Source: Acidobacteriota bacterium (GTDB taxonomy: Bacteria; Acidobacteriota; Vicinamibacteria; Vicinamibacterales; UBA2999). Taken from it: DNA of 31,616 nucleotides. Shown here piece by piece: positions 1 to 9,567 of this stretch; within the stretch, counting starts at the first letter, position 1, and each line of letters begins with the position of its first letter. The translations under genes were made by a program, and so were the position numbers. The DNA is taken from NCBI GenBank assembly GCA_013140955.1, contig JABFRY010000153.1, positions 1 through 31,616 on the forward strand, read 5' to 3'. Under the pieces are notes generated by a model. The model searched no databases, was not told the DNA's origin, and saw only the letters and a program-made list of their open reading frames with translations.

Positions 1-56
1 CTGTCAGCGTCCGGCGCTGGCAGCATCCGGCGCTGTCAGGGCCTGGCGCTGGCAGG
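1..56. repeat. 16-bp imperfect tandem repeat, about 3.5 copies
   Basis: Three 16-bp units begin at 1, 17 and 33 (for example CTGTCAGCGTCCGGCG), and a fourth partial unit begins at 49. Each starts CTGTCAG or CTGGCAG and ends TGGCG or CCGGCG. The array probably continues beyond the window edge. It overlaps the last codons and the stop of the DinB-like gene, so the C-terminal residues of that protein are repeat-derived. No function is evident. Confidence 0.75.
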
Positions 57-590
57 CGGCGTCCCGCCGCGCAGGCGCAGGTACACCACCATCTGGCCGT
101 AGATGTCCCACGAGTGGCCCAGCAGGAAGTACACGACGCGCGCACGGGACGAGGGCCCGAGAAACGCGTTGGTCTGCACCACGTCGGCCAGCGTCGCGTC
201 GGTCTGGGCGGCCAGCAGGGCAGCGCCGTATGCGAACGATGCGTCCATGGTCGCCATCGCCCGTGCCCTGTCCGTGGCCGTCCGGTCGATCGCGGGAGGC
301 ATCGCCCCGCCGCCCAGGAAGGCCAGATTGAGGACGTTGGCCGTGGCCACGTGCACCACCTGCTGTCCGAAGGTGCGCTGCGCGGGCGTGGGCCTGAACG
401 CGTACTCCGACTCGGGCATCGCCTCGGCGAGCGCGTGCAGGGTGGCCTGCATGTCGCGCCAGTCGCGAAGCAGTTCGTCGCGCAGGGCCGTGCCCCGCAC
501 GGGTGCCGACTGAGCCAACGCATTCGACGGCACGGTGACGACAAGCCCCGCGGCCGCCAGGACGAGCAGCCGAAGCGCGCGGCGTCTCAC
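36..590 (-). CDS. Secreted DinB-like four-helix protein
   Basis: 184 residues from GTG at 590. That GTG overlaps the stop of the upstream DUF5916 gene as GTGA, so translation is probably coupled. An N-terminal signal peptide is clear: arginines 2-4, a hydrophobic run to about residue 21, and a likely cut after ALAQ (27). The mature part (LRDELLRDWRDM, FGQQVVHVATAN, LLGHSWDIYGQMVVYLR, GGTPPAS) fits the DinB/DUF664 four-helix fold. That family binds a metal through three histidines; H80 and H159 are candidates, but no third histidine is evident near D162-Y164. DinB-like proteins are usually cytoplasmic, so export is a distinguishing point. Catalytic activity is unknown; bacillithiol- or mycothiol-type transferases share the fold. 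The 3' end runs into the tandem repeat at the window edge. The open frame continues upstream inside DUF5916, but that part is an antisense-frame shadow. Confidence 0.75.
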   Translation of the reverse strand: MRRRALRLLVLAAAGLVVTVPSNALAQSAPVRGTALRDELLRDWRDMQATLHALAEAMPESEYAFRPTPAQRTFGQQVVHVATANVLNLAFLGGGAMPPAIDRTATDRARAMATMDASFAYGAALLAAQTDATLADVVQTNAFLGPSSRARVVYFLLGHSWDIYGQMVVYLRLRGGTPPASARP

Positions 591-2872
591 AGGCGGAACA
601 GGTGGTTGATCTTCACCACGAGGCCACGGGTGTCGATCGTGGGGAAGCCCGCACCGAGCGTGTTGCGACCCTCGCTGTAGACGACGAACAGCTCGCTGCC
701 GAGCTTGTACTCCCAGCGGAAGCGCACATTGCTGCTGAAGCTGTTGGCGCTGGAGTTGTACTGGATGAGCGCGGCGGCGAACATCCGGGGCGTGAGCGTG
801 GACGTCACGCGCGTGCTCACCAGCTTCGTCGTGAAACTGCCCTGTTCCAGATCGATCCAGTTGACCGAGATACCCGGCTCGAGCGCGAGGACCGGCGTGA
901 CCTCCACCCGGCCTCGGTAGGACACGGCGGTCTGGTCGCCGTTGTAGAACGACCCCGTCTGCCAGCTGATGGTGCCCGCCACCCGCCGCTGCTGCCCGAG
1001 TTGATAGCTGGCCAGCAGGTCCTGGAAGCTGTAGCCCTCCACGGGGAGCGTGACGTTCGACGCGATCCGGAACGGCACCCGCAGGCGTTCGTAGTAGCGC
1101 GAGCCCTGCACGTTGATACGGTCGCTGTTCTGGAATTCGAGGCGGTAGGTGGCCTGCGCCAGGCGCGACTCGAGGCGCCCCGTCCCTGTCGCGTAGTAGT
1201 CGAGCCGGCCCTCGTAGTAGTGCTTGCGAATCACGCGTTGGTTCCGCGGGCGCGGGCTGAAGCGCAGGTTGGCCGCACTCTTCGTGAAGTCGGTGCGGCG
1301 CAGGAAGCCGACCTCGGGGTTGAAGTTTCCCTCCACGGTCAACTGCTCGATGTTGACCCCATACCGGTCGGTCGAGTAGTCGAGTTCGGCCCGGTGACTG
1401 AGGTCGTTCCCGGCGCGGCCCTCGGTCCAGGTCTTGGCCAGATAGGTATTGATGCGGGTGTTCGGGCCGAGGGAGAAGAGGGCGTCCACGCCGAAGGCCT
1501 GATTGGACCCGTCCACCACGCCTGAGTGCGACCGTCCGGTGAAGATGGCGCCGATGGTGCTGCGGCTCAGGATCTCGCGCCGCACGCGCACGGTCGTGAA
1601 ATTGGTCGCCTCGGCACCGACCGCGGCATCGTCCTCGGTCTGGATGTTGACCATGCCGATGCTGTACGCGCCGGCCTTGCCCGTCAGGCGCCCACCGCCC
1701 AGGATCGGTACCGGACGACCGCCGGCCAGACCCACCTGCCGGCTGAAGAACAGGATGGGGGCGTCGCCACCCGCCGCTGTCGCGGCGCGGCCGCCGAAGT
1801 TGAACAGCGTCTGCCCCTCGAGGAAGAACTCCCGCTTCTCGGGAAAGAAGAGGCTGAAGCGCGTCAGGTTGATCTGCTGTTCGTCCTCCTCGACCTGCGC
1901 GAAGTCGGTGTTGTAGGTGAAGTCGGCCGTGAGCCCCCGGGTGATGCCGTACTTCACGTCGAGCCCGAAGTCGCCGCTCGGGTCGTTGTCGATCCCGGCC
2001 CGTCGGTCCGTGGAGACGCCCCCGATCGTGTAGGGCTTCACCTGCAGGTTCTTGCTCGGGGGCGGCGCCTGGAGACCGACCATGGTCGCCGCCGACGACA
2101 CACGGAAGATGCCCTGCACGCCGAACGCCGCGGGCAGCGGCGACAGGAACTGGCGCTCGTTCTTCCAGCGGACGACCCGGTTGACGTTGAGCCCCCACAC
2201 CTGGTCGGTGCCCGGCTGGTAACGGAGCGACTTGAAGGGGATGGTGACCTCGAGGCTCCATCCCTGGTCGAACCGTGCGGTCTTGCCGTTCCACACCGTG
2301 TTCCAGTCGCGGCTCGGATTGCGCTCGTCCACGAACACTTCCTCGAGCATGCCCCCGAGCGAGTTGATCAGGAACAGGAACCCGTTGCGCCGGTCGTGGA
2401 ACGTGTCGATGACGAACGTGACCTGTTCGTTGTTGATCAAGTTCGAGGAGTCGTGCCGCATCTCGTTGGCGACCATCCGCTCCGGCTGGCTGTCGAAGCA
2501 GCGGACCGCGAAGTACACGTTCTGGTCGTCGTAGAAGATCCACAGCTCCGTGGGTTCGGTGGCGGGCTGGCCCTCGAACGGCTCCTGCTGCACGAAGCCG
2601 CCGATGGGGGCAATGTCCTCGTACCAGTGCTCGTCCAGACGGCCGTCGAGCGTGAGCGGGGCGTCGATCCGGAACGCGCGCACCGTCACATCGGCGCCGG
2701 TGCGGAAGACGACGTCCTGACCCTGAGGTGCCGCGGAGGCTGGAGGGACGGCGGCGGCCTGAACCGCAGGAGCCGCGGGAACCGAGGGAGCCGGGGTGGC
2801 GGACTGCGCGAGGGCCGTTCCCGGCGTCGCGAACACCGCCAGCGCGGCTGCGGCAAGCAGACGAATGACCAC
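587..2872 (-). CDS. DUF5916 outer-membrane protein with CBM9-like N-terminal domain
   Basis: 761 residues from GTG at 2872; AAGG lies about 11 nt upstream. A signal peptide covers residues 1-23 (cut after ALAQ), followed by a Pro/Ala-rich linker of about 25 residues. Residues about 65-250 resemble the carbohydrate-binding family 9-like fold (LDGRLDEHWYEDIAPI, YVYFAVRC-type strand, FVIDTFHDRRNGFLF, WSLEVTIPFKSLRY). The remaining ~500 residues are the DUF5916 part, with alternating aromatic/polar strands typical of an outer-membrane beta-barrel (FSLFFPEKREFFLEGQ), ending at a C-terminal LFRL. Family knowledge: such proteins are common in Acidobacteriota and Bacteroidota, often near peptidases or glycan-processing genes, with function unproven. 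Here it is followed by the translationally coupled DinB-like gene. Substrate cannot be told from sequence. Confidence 0.85.
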   Translation of the reverse strand: MVIRLLAAAALAVFATPGTALAQSATPAPSVPAAPAVQAAAVPPASAAPQGQDVVFRTGADVTVRAFRIDAPLTLDGRLDEHWYEDIAPIGGFVQQEPFEGQPATEPTELWIFYDDQNVYFAVRCFDSQPERMVANEMRHDSSNLINNEQVTFVIDTFHDRRNGFLFLINSLGGMLEEVFVDERNPSRDWNTVWNGKTARFDQGWSLEVTIPFKSLRYQPGTDQVWGLNVNRVVRWKNERQFLSPLPAAFGVQGIFRVSSAATMVGLQAPPPSKNLQVKPYTIGGVSTDRRAGIDNDPSGDFGLDVKYGITRGLTADFTYNTDFAQVEEDEQQINLTRFSLFFPEKREFFLEGQTLFNFGGRAATAAGGDAPILFFSRQVGLAGGRPVPILGGGRLTGKAGAYSIGMVNIQTEDDAAVGAEATNFTTVRVRREILSRSTIGAIFTGRSHSGVVDGSNQAFGVDALFSLGPNTRINTYLAKTWTEGRAGNDLSHRAELDYSTDRYGVNIEQLTVEGNFNPEVGFLRRTDFTKSAANLRFSPRPRNQRVIRKHYYEGRLDYYATGTGRLESRLAQATYRLEFQNSDRINVQGSRYYERLRVPFRIASNVTLPVEGYSFQDLLASYQLGQQRRVAGTISWQTGSFYNGDQTAVSYRGRVEVTPVLALEPGISVNWIDLEQGSFTTKLVSTRVTSTLTPRMFAAALIQYNSSANSFSSNVRFRWEYKLGSELFVVYSEGRNTLGAGFPTIDTRGLVVKINHLFRL

Positions 2873-2938
2873 GACGTTACGCCTTTCATGCCCACCAGCG
2901 TGGTGGAGCGTCCCGGCTCACCTGCGCCAGGGTCCGCC

Positions 2939-2944
2939 ATTCTA
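2939..2944 (-). promoter_or_regulatory. Candidate -10 (TAGAAT) for the DUF5916 gene
   Basis: On the minus strand TAGAAT lies about 67 nt before the GTG start. The corresponding -35 position (2962-2967, TCGCCC) is poor, so this rests on the -10 alone. It sits in the 189-bp divergent gap shared with the pirin gene. Confidence 0.35.
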
Positions 2945-3034
2945 TCCACAACGGCCCGCGTGGGCGATGCCAGTTCCTGTCGCTGCGGAGGAGGCCTGCA
3001 CGGGGCGCCCGTCCAGGCTGGGCCCGGCGGGGAC

Positions 3035-3040
3035 TAAGAT
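3035..3040 (+). promoter_or_regulatory. Candidate -10 (TAAGAT) for the pirin gene
   Basis: TAAGAT lies 21 nt before the pirin start, which would give a leader of about 15 nt that still contains the GGAGG ribosome-binding site. No good -35 hexamer is seen 17 nt upstream. Confidence 0.3.
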
Positions 3041-3061
3041 GGCGACCGACCAGGAGGGCCC

Positions 3062-3790
3062 ATGCTGCAGGTGCGAAGAGCCGACGACCGCGGGATCGGA
3101 CGGCTCGATTGGCTCGAGGCACGATTCACCTTCTCGTTCGGCGCCTATCAGGACCCTGCGGAGACGGGGTTCTCGTCGCTGCGACTGCTCAACGACGATC
3201 TGGTGGCGCCGGGGGCCGGCTTCGCCACCCACGACCATCGCGATACCGAGGTCTGCTCCTACGTCATCAGCGGCGAACTGGCGCATCGGGACTCGATGGG
3301 GGAGGGGTCGGTCGTGCGAGCGGGCGACGTGCTCGTCATGAGCGCGGGCACCGGCATCACCCACAGCGAGTTCAACGCGTCGGGCACGGATCCCGTCCGC
3401 TTTCTCCAGATCTGGATGGCGCCGTCCCGCATGGGCGCGGCGCCTCGCTACGATCAGCGCCACTTTCCGGCTGAGCAGAAGCGCGGCCGGCTGTGCCCCC
3501 TTCTCTCGCCCGATGGCGCGGATGGAGCCCTGCTGTGGCTCGCCGACGCCCGTGTCTACGCCGGCCTGTTCGACGGGGACGAAGCGGCTGCCCTTCGATT
3601 CAGCGAACCGCGGCATGCCTACGTCCACGTCGTGCACGGGAGCCTCGAGGTGAACGGCATCCGGCTGTCGGAGGGCGACGGGGCGCGGCTGCGCGGGGAG
3701 CCGGGTGTCCGCTTCGCGGGCGGCACGGCGGCCGAGGTCCTGCTCTTCGACCTGCCGGCTCGTGAAACGCCGGCCGCGGCCGAGGCGTAG
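3062..3790 (+). CDS. Pirin family protein (YhhW-like quercetinase type)
   Basis: 242 residues; GGAGG is 5 nt before the ATG. The protein is a bicupin: the N-terminal cupin (about residues 20-120) carries the metal site H57, H59, H101 and E103 in the motifs HDHRDTE and GITHSEF, matching the pirin/YhhW set (HxH and HxE). HRDSMGEGSVVRAGDVLVMSAGTG is replaced here by the usual pirin segment around residues 75-98. The C-terminal cupin (about 140-235) lacks an obvious metal site, as in other pirins. Family members bind Fe or another divalent metal; YhhW has quercetin 2,3-dioxygenase activity in vitro, while the physiological role is generally unknown. It is a stand-alone gene, 228 nt before the Rieske gene, which has its own promoter. 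The last residues (PAAAEA) are a short disordered tail. Confidence 0.9.
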   Translation: MLQVRRADDRGIGRLDWLEARFTFSFGAYQDPAETGFSSLRLLNDDLVAPGAGFATHDHRDTEVCSYVISGELAHRDSMGEGSVVRAGDVLVMSAGTGITHSEFNASGTDPVRFLQIWMAPSRMGAAPRYDQRHFPAEQKRGRLCPLLSPDGADGALLWLADARVYAGLFDGDEAAALRFSEPRHAYVHVVHGSLEVNGIRLSEGDGARLRGEPGVRFAGGTAAEVLLFDLPARETPAAAEA

Positions 3791-3862
3791 CAGAAGAGAG
3801 CGCCACTTCCGTCGACCCGGTGCCGTGAGCAACGTTGCTGTCGAGCCGCTGCGGGTTCGCGT

Positions 3863-3891
3863 TTGGTTCAGGCTCCGGTTCCCGCTACAAT
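3863..3891 (+). promoter_or_regulatory. Promoter of the Rieske-cytochrome b operon
   Basis: TTGGTT (3863-3868), a 17-bp spacer, then TACAAT (3886-3891): a good sigma70-like promoter. Transcription would start near 3898, giving a leader of about 120 nt before the Rieske ATG. The leader contains a long-range inverted pair (CAGCCGG and CCGGCTG) but no recognised regulatory RNA. Confidence 0.6.
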
Positions 3892-4018
3892 CTGTGCGAT
3901 TTCTCCTGTTCTCCGGCCATGGGCGCAGCCGGTTCCGCCAGTGCGGGGCTCAGCGTCCGCGTGTGTCCGGCTGACGGGCGCTGGTGGGTATACCGACTGG
4001 CATTATCTGGACCAAGGC

Positions 4019-4492
4019 ATGTCGAATTCATCGGATAGTCCTGAACGGCGCAAGTTCCTCAGCGGAGTGGTTGCCACGATTCAGGCGGCCATCGGTGGGA
4101 CACTGGGCGTCATCCTGGGCGGGTCAATCCTCTCCCCGGGCTTCGCGCGCCGCAACGAAAACTGGCTCGATGCCGGCCGGCTGGCCGACCTGGCCGACGA
4201 GATTCCCACGCCGGTCACGCTCCGCGTGGCCCGACAGGACGGGTACAGCCAGGTGGTCGAGCGCCAGGTGGTGTTCCTGGTCAAGTCCGGCTCCGACGTC
4301 AAGGCGTTGTCGTCCACGTGCACGCACCTCGGCTGTCGCGTGAGCTGGCAGCCGGACACGCAGCAGTTGCTGTGCCCGTGTCATGGCGGCGTGTACGACA
4401 AGGCCGGTGCCGTCGTCGACGGGCCGCCACCTGAGCCTCTTGCCGTCCTCCCGACCCGCGTCGAGGGCAGCCAGGTGATGGTGCAGGTGTGA
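4019..4492 (+). CDS. Rieske 2Fe-2S subunit of a bc-type complex, Tat-exported
   Basis: 157 residues from ATG 4019. An upstream in-frame extension exists but would bury the export signal, so this start is preferred. The N-terminus has a twin-arginine motif (SPERRKFLSG, R10-R11) followed by a hydrophobic helix to about residue 40, serving as Tat signal and membrane anchor. The cluster-binding motifs are complete: CTHLGC (C101, H103, with C106) and CPCHGG (C119, H122, with C121); C106 and C121 should form the disulfide of high-potential Rieske proteins. The role is electron transfer from quinol, oxidised at the cytochrome b Qo site, to cytochrome c. The stop overlaps the start of the cytochrome b gene (TGATG), indicating a two-gene operon and coupled translation. 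The gene name petA or qcrA would depend on the nomenclature chosen. Confidence 0.92.
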   Translation: MSNSSDSPERRKFLSGVVATIQAAIGGTLGVILGGSILSPGFARRNENWLDAGRLADLADEIPTPVTLRVARQDGYSQVVERQVVFLVKSGSDVKALSSTCTHLGCRVSWQPDTQQLLCPCHGGVYDKAGAVVDGPPPEPLAVLPTRVEGSQVMVQV

Positions 4493-6066
4493 TGCGCGGC
4501 GTGTTCGACTGGCTCGACTCCCGCACCGGCTTCCGGGCGGCCCGCCATCACCTGCTCGACGAGCCCATTCCGAGCGGGGTGGGGTGGTGGTTCATCACCG
4601 GCAGCATCCTGCTCTTCCTGCTCGGCGTGCAGGTCGTGACGGGCATCGTGCTCACGATGTACTACGTGCCGTCGCCAGAGAGCGCGTACGACAGTGTGCG
4701 CTTCATCATGGACGGTCTGCCCTTCGGGGCCCTCCTGCGGGGCTTCCACTTCTTCGGGGCGAGTTTCATCGTCGTGGCCGCCTTGCTCCATCTGGTGCGC
4801 GTGGTGATGTTCGGCTCCTACAAGAAGCCCCGCGAACTCACCTGGATGACCGGCGTTCTCCTGCTCCTGGTGATCCTCGCCTTCGCCCTGAGCGGCTACC
4901 TGCTGCCGTGGGACCAGAAGGCGTACTGGGCTACCACGGTGACGATCAACATCGCCCGCGGCACTCCCGTGCTCGGGGAGCACGTGGCCAACCTGATGCG
5001 GGGCGGGGCCGATCTGGGGGCCCTGACGCTGGTGCGGTGGTACTCGGCCCACGTGTTCCTGCTGCCGGCAGCCCTGATCGTGCTGGTCCTGTCGCACCTG
5101 TACTTGATGCGCCGCCACGGCATCTCCGGCCCCATCGAGCCCGTGGCCGGGCCGGCCAAGCCGTTCTTCCCCTACCACGTGCTCAAGGACACGATCGGCA
5201 TGGCCGTCGTGTTCGCGGTCCTGCTCACGTTCGTCTTCTCCATCAGAGTGCCCCTCGATGCCATCGCGGACCCCTCCGACGCCTCGTACATCCCGCGGCC
5301 GGAGTGGTATTTCCTGAGCCTGTTCCAGCTGCTCAAGTACTTTCCTGGGCCGCTCGAACCCGTGGCGACGATGGTGATTCCAGGCGTCGTGGTGGGTGGG
5401 TTGCTGATGCTGCCGTTCCTCGACAGCAGTCCCCACCGGCACCCGTTCCGCCGGCCCGTCGTGATGCTGTGCTTCGGTGTGCTGGGCCTGGCCGTCACCA
5501 CCCTCACGACGCTGGGCCTGCGCGACACGCCGCCTGAAGCCGCGTCCCAGTGGACGCCCATGGCCATCGCCGGGCAGGCGCTCGCGGCTGACGAGCGCTG
5601 CCAGGCCTGTCACCGGCCGGGTGGCGCGGCGAACCCGGTGTCGGAGCTCAGGCTCCGGCGCGATCCGGAGTGGATTGCGGGCCACCTGGCCGATCCCGAA
5701 GTCATTGCCCCTGGGCTCAGGCCGGCGCCCCCGGGTGGGCTGCAGCCCGCGCAGGCGGCGGCCGTGGTGCAGTACCTCACCCTCGCGCGCGCCGGCGCCC
5801 AACCGCCGGAGGTGTCGGTGGAGGAGCGGATGGCGGCCACGGCCTTTGCGAGGCACTGCGTGAACTGTCACCAGATTGACGGCGAGGGCGGAGCCTTTGG
5901 CCCGGACCTGTCGCACATCGGCCAGACCCGCGATGCGGCCTGGCTCCGCGCCTGGATCGCCGACCCCTCGGAGGTCGACGTACTGGCCAACATGCCCGGT
6001 TTCAGCGATGCGATGAGCGACACGGAGCTGGGCGTCCTGTCCGACTATCTGGCCGCACGGAAGTAG
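4492..6066 (+). CDS. Cytochrome b fused to subunit IV and a diheme cytochrome c
   Basis: 524 residues from ATG 4492, which overlaps the Rieske stop; a GTG one codon earlier is possible. Residues 1-210 are the four-helix cytochrome b part with heme ligands H86/H100 and H187/H202. The 14 residues between H187 and H202 match cytochrome b6 rather than mitochondrial-type cytochrome b (13). Residues about 215-350 are the subunit-IV-like helices with PEWY at 270-273 (Qo site). No cysteine occupies the b6 C35 position (I35), so a covalent heme ci is not expected. The C-terminus is cytochrome c with two motifs, CQACH (370-374) and CVNCH (456-460). M501 is a likely ligand of the second heme; no Met follows the first. 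The complex would oxidise menaquinol or a similar quinol and pass electrons to an external carrier or oxidase. No separate c1 or f subunit gene is present, as the fusion replaces it. Confidence 0.9.
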   Translation: MRGVFDWLDSRTGFRAARHHLLDEPIPSGVGWWFITGSILLFLLGVQVVTGIVLTMYYVPSPESAYDSVRFIMDGLPFGALLRGFHFFGASFIVVAALLHLVRVVMFGSYKKPRELTWMTGVLLLLVILAFALSGYLLPWDQKAYWATTVTINIARGTPVLGEHVANLMRGGADLGALTLVRWYSAHVFLLPAALIVLVLSHLYLMRRHGISGPIEPVAGPAKPFFPYHVLKDTIGMAVVFAVLLTFVFSIRVPLDAIADPSDASYIPRPEWYFLSLFQLLKYFPGPLEPVATMVIPGVVVGGLLMLPFLDSSPHRHPFRRPVVMLCFGVLGLAVTTLTTLGLRDTPPEAASQWTPMAIAGQALAADERCQACHRPGGAANPVSELRLRRDPEWIAGHLADPEVIAPGLRPAPPGGLQPAQAAAVVQYLTLARAGAQPPEVSVEERMAATAFARHCVNCHQIDGEGGAFGPDLSHIGQTRDAAWLRAWIADPSEVDVLANMPGFSDAMSDTELGVLSDYLAARK

Positions 6067-6090
6067 GAGGCGGTTCCGCGCGGCGGGGAG

Positions 6091-6121
6091 TGGCACGCGG
6101 ACGCCGGGCATCCGCGTGCCA
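6091..6121 (+). terminator. Strong hairpin after the cytochrome b operon
   Basis: A perfect 11-bp inverted repeat (TGGCACGCGGA and its complement, 9-nt loop) starts 25 nt after the cytochrome b stop. There is no T-tract, so it may terminate poorly alone or act as an mRNA 3' stabiliser. Confidence 0.55.
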
Positions 6122-6124
6122 GCA

Positions 6125-6174
6125 ACTGACTGGTGACTCCCCACTGACTGGGCACTGACTGGGACGGTGACTGG
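6125..6174. repeat. ACTGACTGG short direct repeats upstream of the str promoter
   Basis: ACTGACTGG occurs exactly at 6125, 6143 and 6154, with a partial TGACTGG at 6168. The array ends 18 bp before the -35 of the rpsL promoter. It could be a regulator-binding array or simple sequence drift. Confidence 0.6.
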
Positions 6175-6191
6175 TGGCAAACCTGGGCCTG

Positions 6192-6220
6192 TTGCGGGTC
6201 CCGGTGACCCGTGCTATATT
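6192..6220 (+). promoter_or_regulatory. Promoter of the rpsL-tuf-rpoBC supercluster
   Basis: TTGCGG (6192-6197), an exact 17-bp spacer, then TATATT (6215-6220). This is the best sigma70-like promoter seen in the window. The expected transcription start is near 6227, giving a leader of about 300 nt ahead of rpsL. Confidence 0.7.
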
Positions 6221-6529
6221 CCCTAGGTTCTCTCGGGGGCTAGGACACCCTATCTAGTTCCCGCCGCACCGGAAGAGGCCAAGACGGCTCTTTTCCCTGG
6301 CGAGCGTCCGGCATTACGTGCCGACGGCTCCCTCGTGCAATCACAGGTTAGGGTAGGAAGTTTCAGACGCCAGGCACACCTGCCGCGGGTGCCGCCTTCA
6401 GGTCTGAGACGACGCGTAGACCGCGCCGCTCGGCGTCGTTCCTTCTGGGAACGGACCGGGGGCGAAGCTTTCCCGCCTGTACGGCGGAGCGACGGAGCGG
6501 GTGCGCTCCGCGACACAGGTTGAGACCAC
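6221..6529 (+). promoter_or_regulatory. Structured 5' leader of the rpsL operon
   Basis: No credible gene lies in the 463-bp gap 6067-6529; this part should be mRNA leader. Pairings seen directly are: 6273-6293 (AAGA and GCC arms with a bulged G, followed by TTTTCCC, terminator-like); ACGACGC 6409-6415 with GCGTCGT 6433-6439; CGTTCC 6437-6442 with GGAACG 6448-6453, which excludes the previous stem; GGGAA 6447-6451 with TTCCC 6470-6474, which excludes that one in turn; and a perfect 7-bp stem 6493-6499/6504-6510 with loop GGTG, ending 19 nt before the rpsL ATG. Overlapping alternatives suggest an attenuator or autoregulatory leader. I do not recognise a known ribosomal-protein leader family. 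The rpsL ribosome-binding site is weak (CAGGTTGAG). Confidence 0.5.
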
Positions 6530-6904
6530 ATGCCGACGATTAGTCAGCTCGTTCGCCAGGGACGCAAGAAGATCGTCACGAAGACGAAGAGTCCCGCGCT
6601 GCAGGTGAGTCCGCAGAAGCGCGGCGTCTGCGTCCGCGTCTTCACGCAGACGCCCAAGAAGCCGAACTCCGCGCTGCGCAAGGTGGCGCGCGTGCGCCTC
6701 ACCAATGGAATCGAAGTCACGACCTACATTCCGGGCGTGGGGCACAACCTCCAGGAGCACTCGCTCGTGCTCATCCGCGGGGGCCGCGTGAAGGATCTTC
6801 CCGGTGTGCGCTACCACGTGGTGCGGGGCACGCTCGACGCGGTGGGCGTGCAGGGTCGCAAGCAGGGGCGCTCGAAGTACGGCGCAAAGCGCCCGAAGCA
6901 GTAG
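6530..6904 (+). CDS. rpsL: 30S ribosomal protein S12
   Basis: 124 residues, full length. S12 lies at the decoding centre of the small subunit and contacts the A-site codon-anticodon helix. The conserved loops are intact: TPKKPNSALRK (K43 and K44) and the GGRVKDLPGVRYH segment that carries the normally methylthiolated aspartate. The lysine positions where streptomycin-resistance substitutions usually occur are wild-type. It is the first gene of the str-type operon and is followed by rpsG after 24 nt. The start is fixed by the MPTISQLVR N-terminus, which aligns with S12 proteins generally. Confidence 0.98.
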   Translation: MPTISQLVRQGRKKIVTKTKSPALQVSPQKRGVCVRVFTQTPKKPNSALRKVARVRLTNGIEVTTYIPGVGHNLQEHSLVLIRGGRVKDLPGVRYHVVRGTLDAVGVQGRKQGRSKYGAKRPKQ

Positions 6905-6928
6905 GGCATCAGCAGGGAACGAGTAGTC

Positions 6929-7402
6929 ATGCCACGCAGACGAGTAATCGCAAAGAGAGAGCTTGCCGCCGACCCGCTGTACAACAGCTCGCTGGTCAGC
7001 AAGTTCATCAATACGGTGATGCGCGACGGCAAGCGCAGCACGGCGGAGCACATCCTCTACCAGAGCTTCGACATCATCAAGGAGCGCACCGGCGACGATC
7101 CGCTCAAGGTGTTCAAGAAGGCGCTCGACAACGTGAAGCCGAGCCTCGAGGTGAAGTCGCGCCGTGTCGGCGGGTCGAACTACCAGGTGCCCATCGAGGT
7201 GAACCCCAACCGCCGGCTCTCGCTCAGCATCCGGTGGCTGGTGAGCTACGCGCGCTCGCGTGGTGACGGCAAGACGATGGAAGAGAAGCTCGCCAACGAG
7301 CTGCTCGACGCATCGAACCTGCGTGGCGGTGCCGTCAAGAAGCGCGAGGACACCCACCGGATGGCCGAAGCCAACAAGGCGTTCGCGCACTACCGCTGGT
7401 AG
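6929..7402 (+). CDS. rpsG: 30S ribosomal protein S7
   Basis: 157 residues. S7 nucleates assembly of the 3' domain of 16S rRNA and lines the E site. The N-terminus (MPRRRVIAKR), the SKFINTVMRDGKRSTAE helix and the QVPIEVNPNRR beta-hairpin are typical. In E. coli S7 represses its operon by binding the rpsL-rpsG spacer; here that spacer is only 24 nt, too short for the equivalent structure, so such control would have to use another site, possibly the long rpsL leader (inference). fusA follows after 48 nt. Confidence 0.98.
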   Translation: MPRRRVIAKRELAADPLYNSSLVSKFINTVMRDGKRSTAEHILYQSFDIIKERTGDDPLKVFKKALDNVKPSLEVKSRRVGGSNYQVPIEVNPNRRLSLSIRWLVSYARSRGDGKTMEEKLANELLDASNLRGGAVKKREDTHRMAEANKAFAHYRW

Positions 7403-7450
7403 GCCCGGGAATTTTTCGAACAGAGCAGCCAGGTCCAGAGCGAGCACGCC

Positions 7451-9559
<2,109 letters not shown>

Positions 9560-9567
9560 TGACAGCC

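Noticed and set aside
36..2543. An 835-codon minus-strand open frame
   Set aside because: Only its last 184 codons (from GTG 590) look like protein, with a signal peptide and DinB-like motifs. The rest is out of frame with the DUF5916 gene, is very rich in Arg and Pro, and overlaps it completely.
3863..4018. Extended Rieske N-terminus starting at 3863
   Set aside because: It would put 52 residues before the Tat motif and overlaps a good promoter. ATG 4019 places the twin arginines at positions 10-11.
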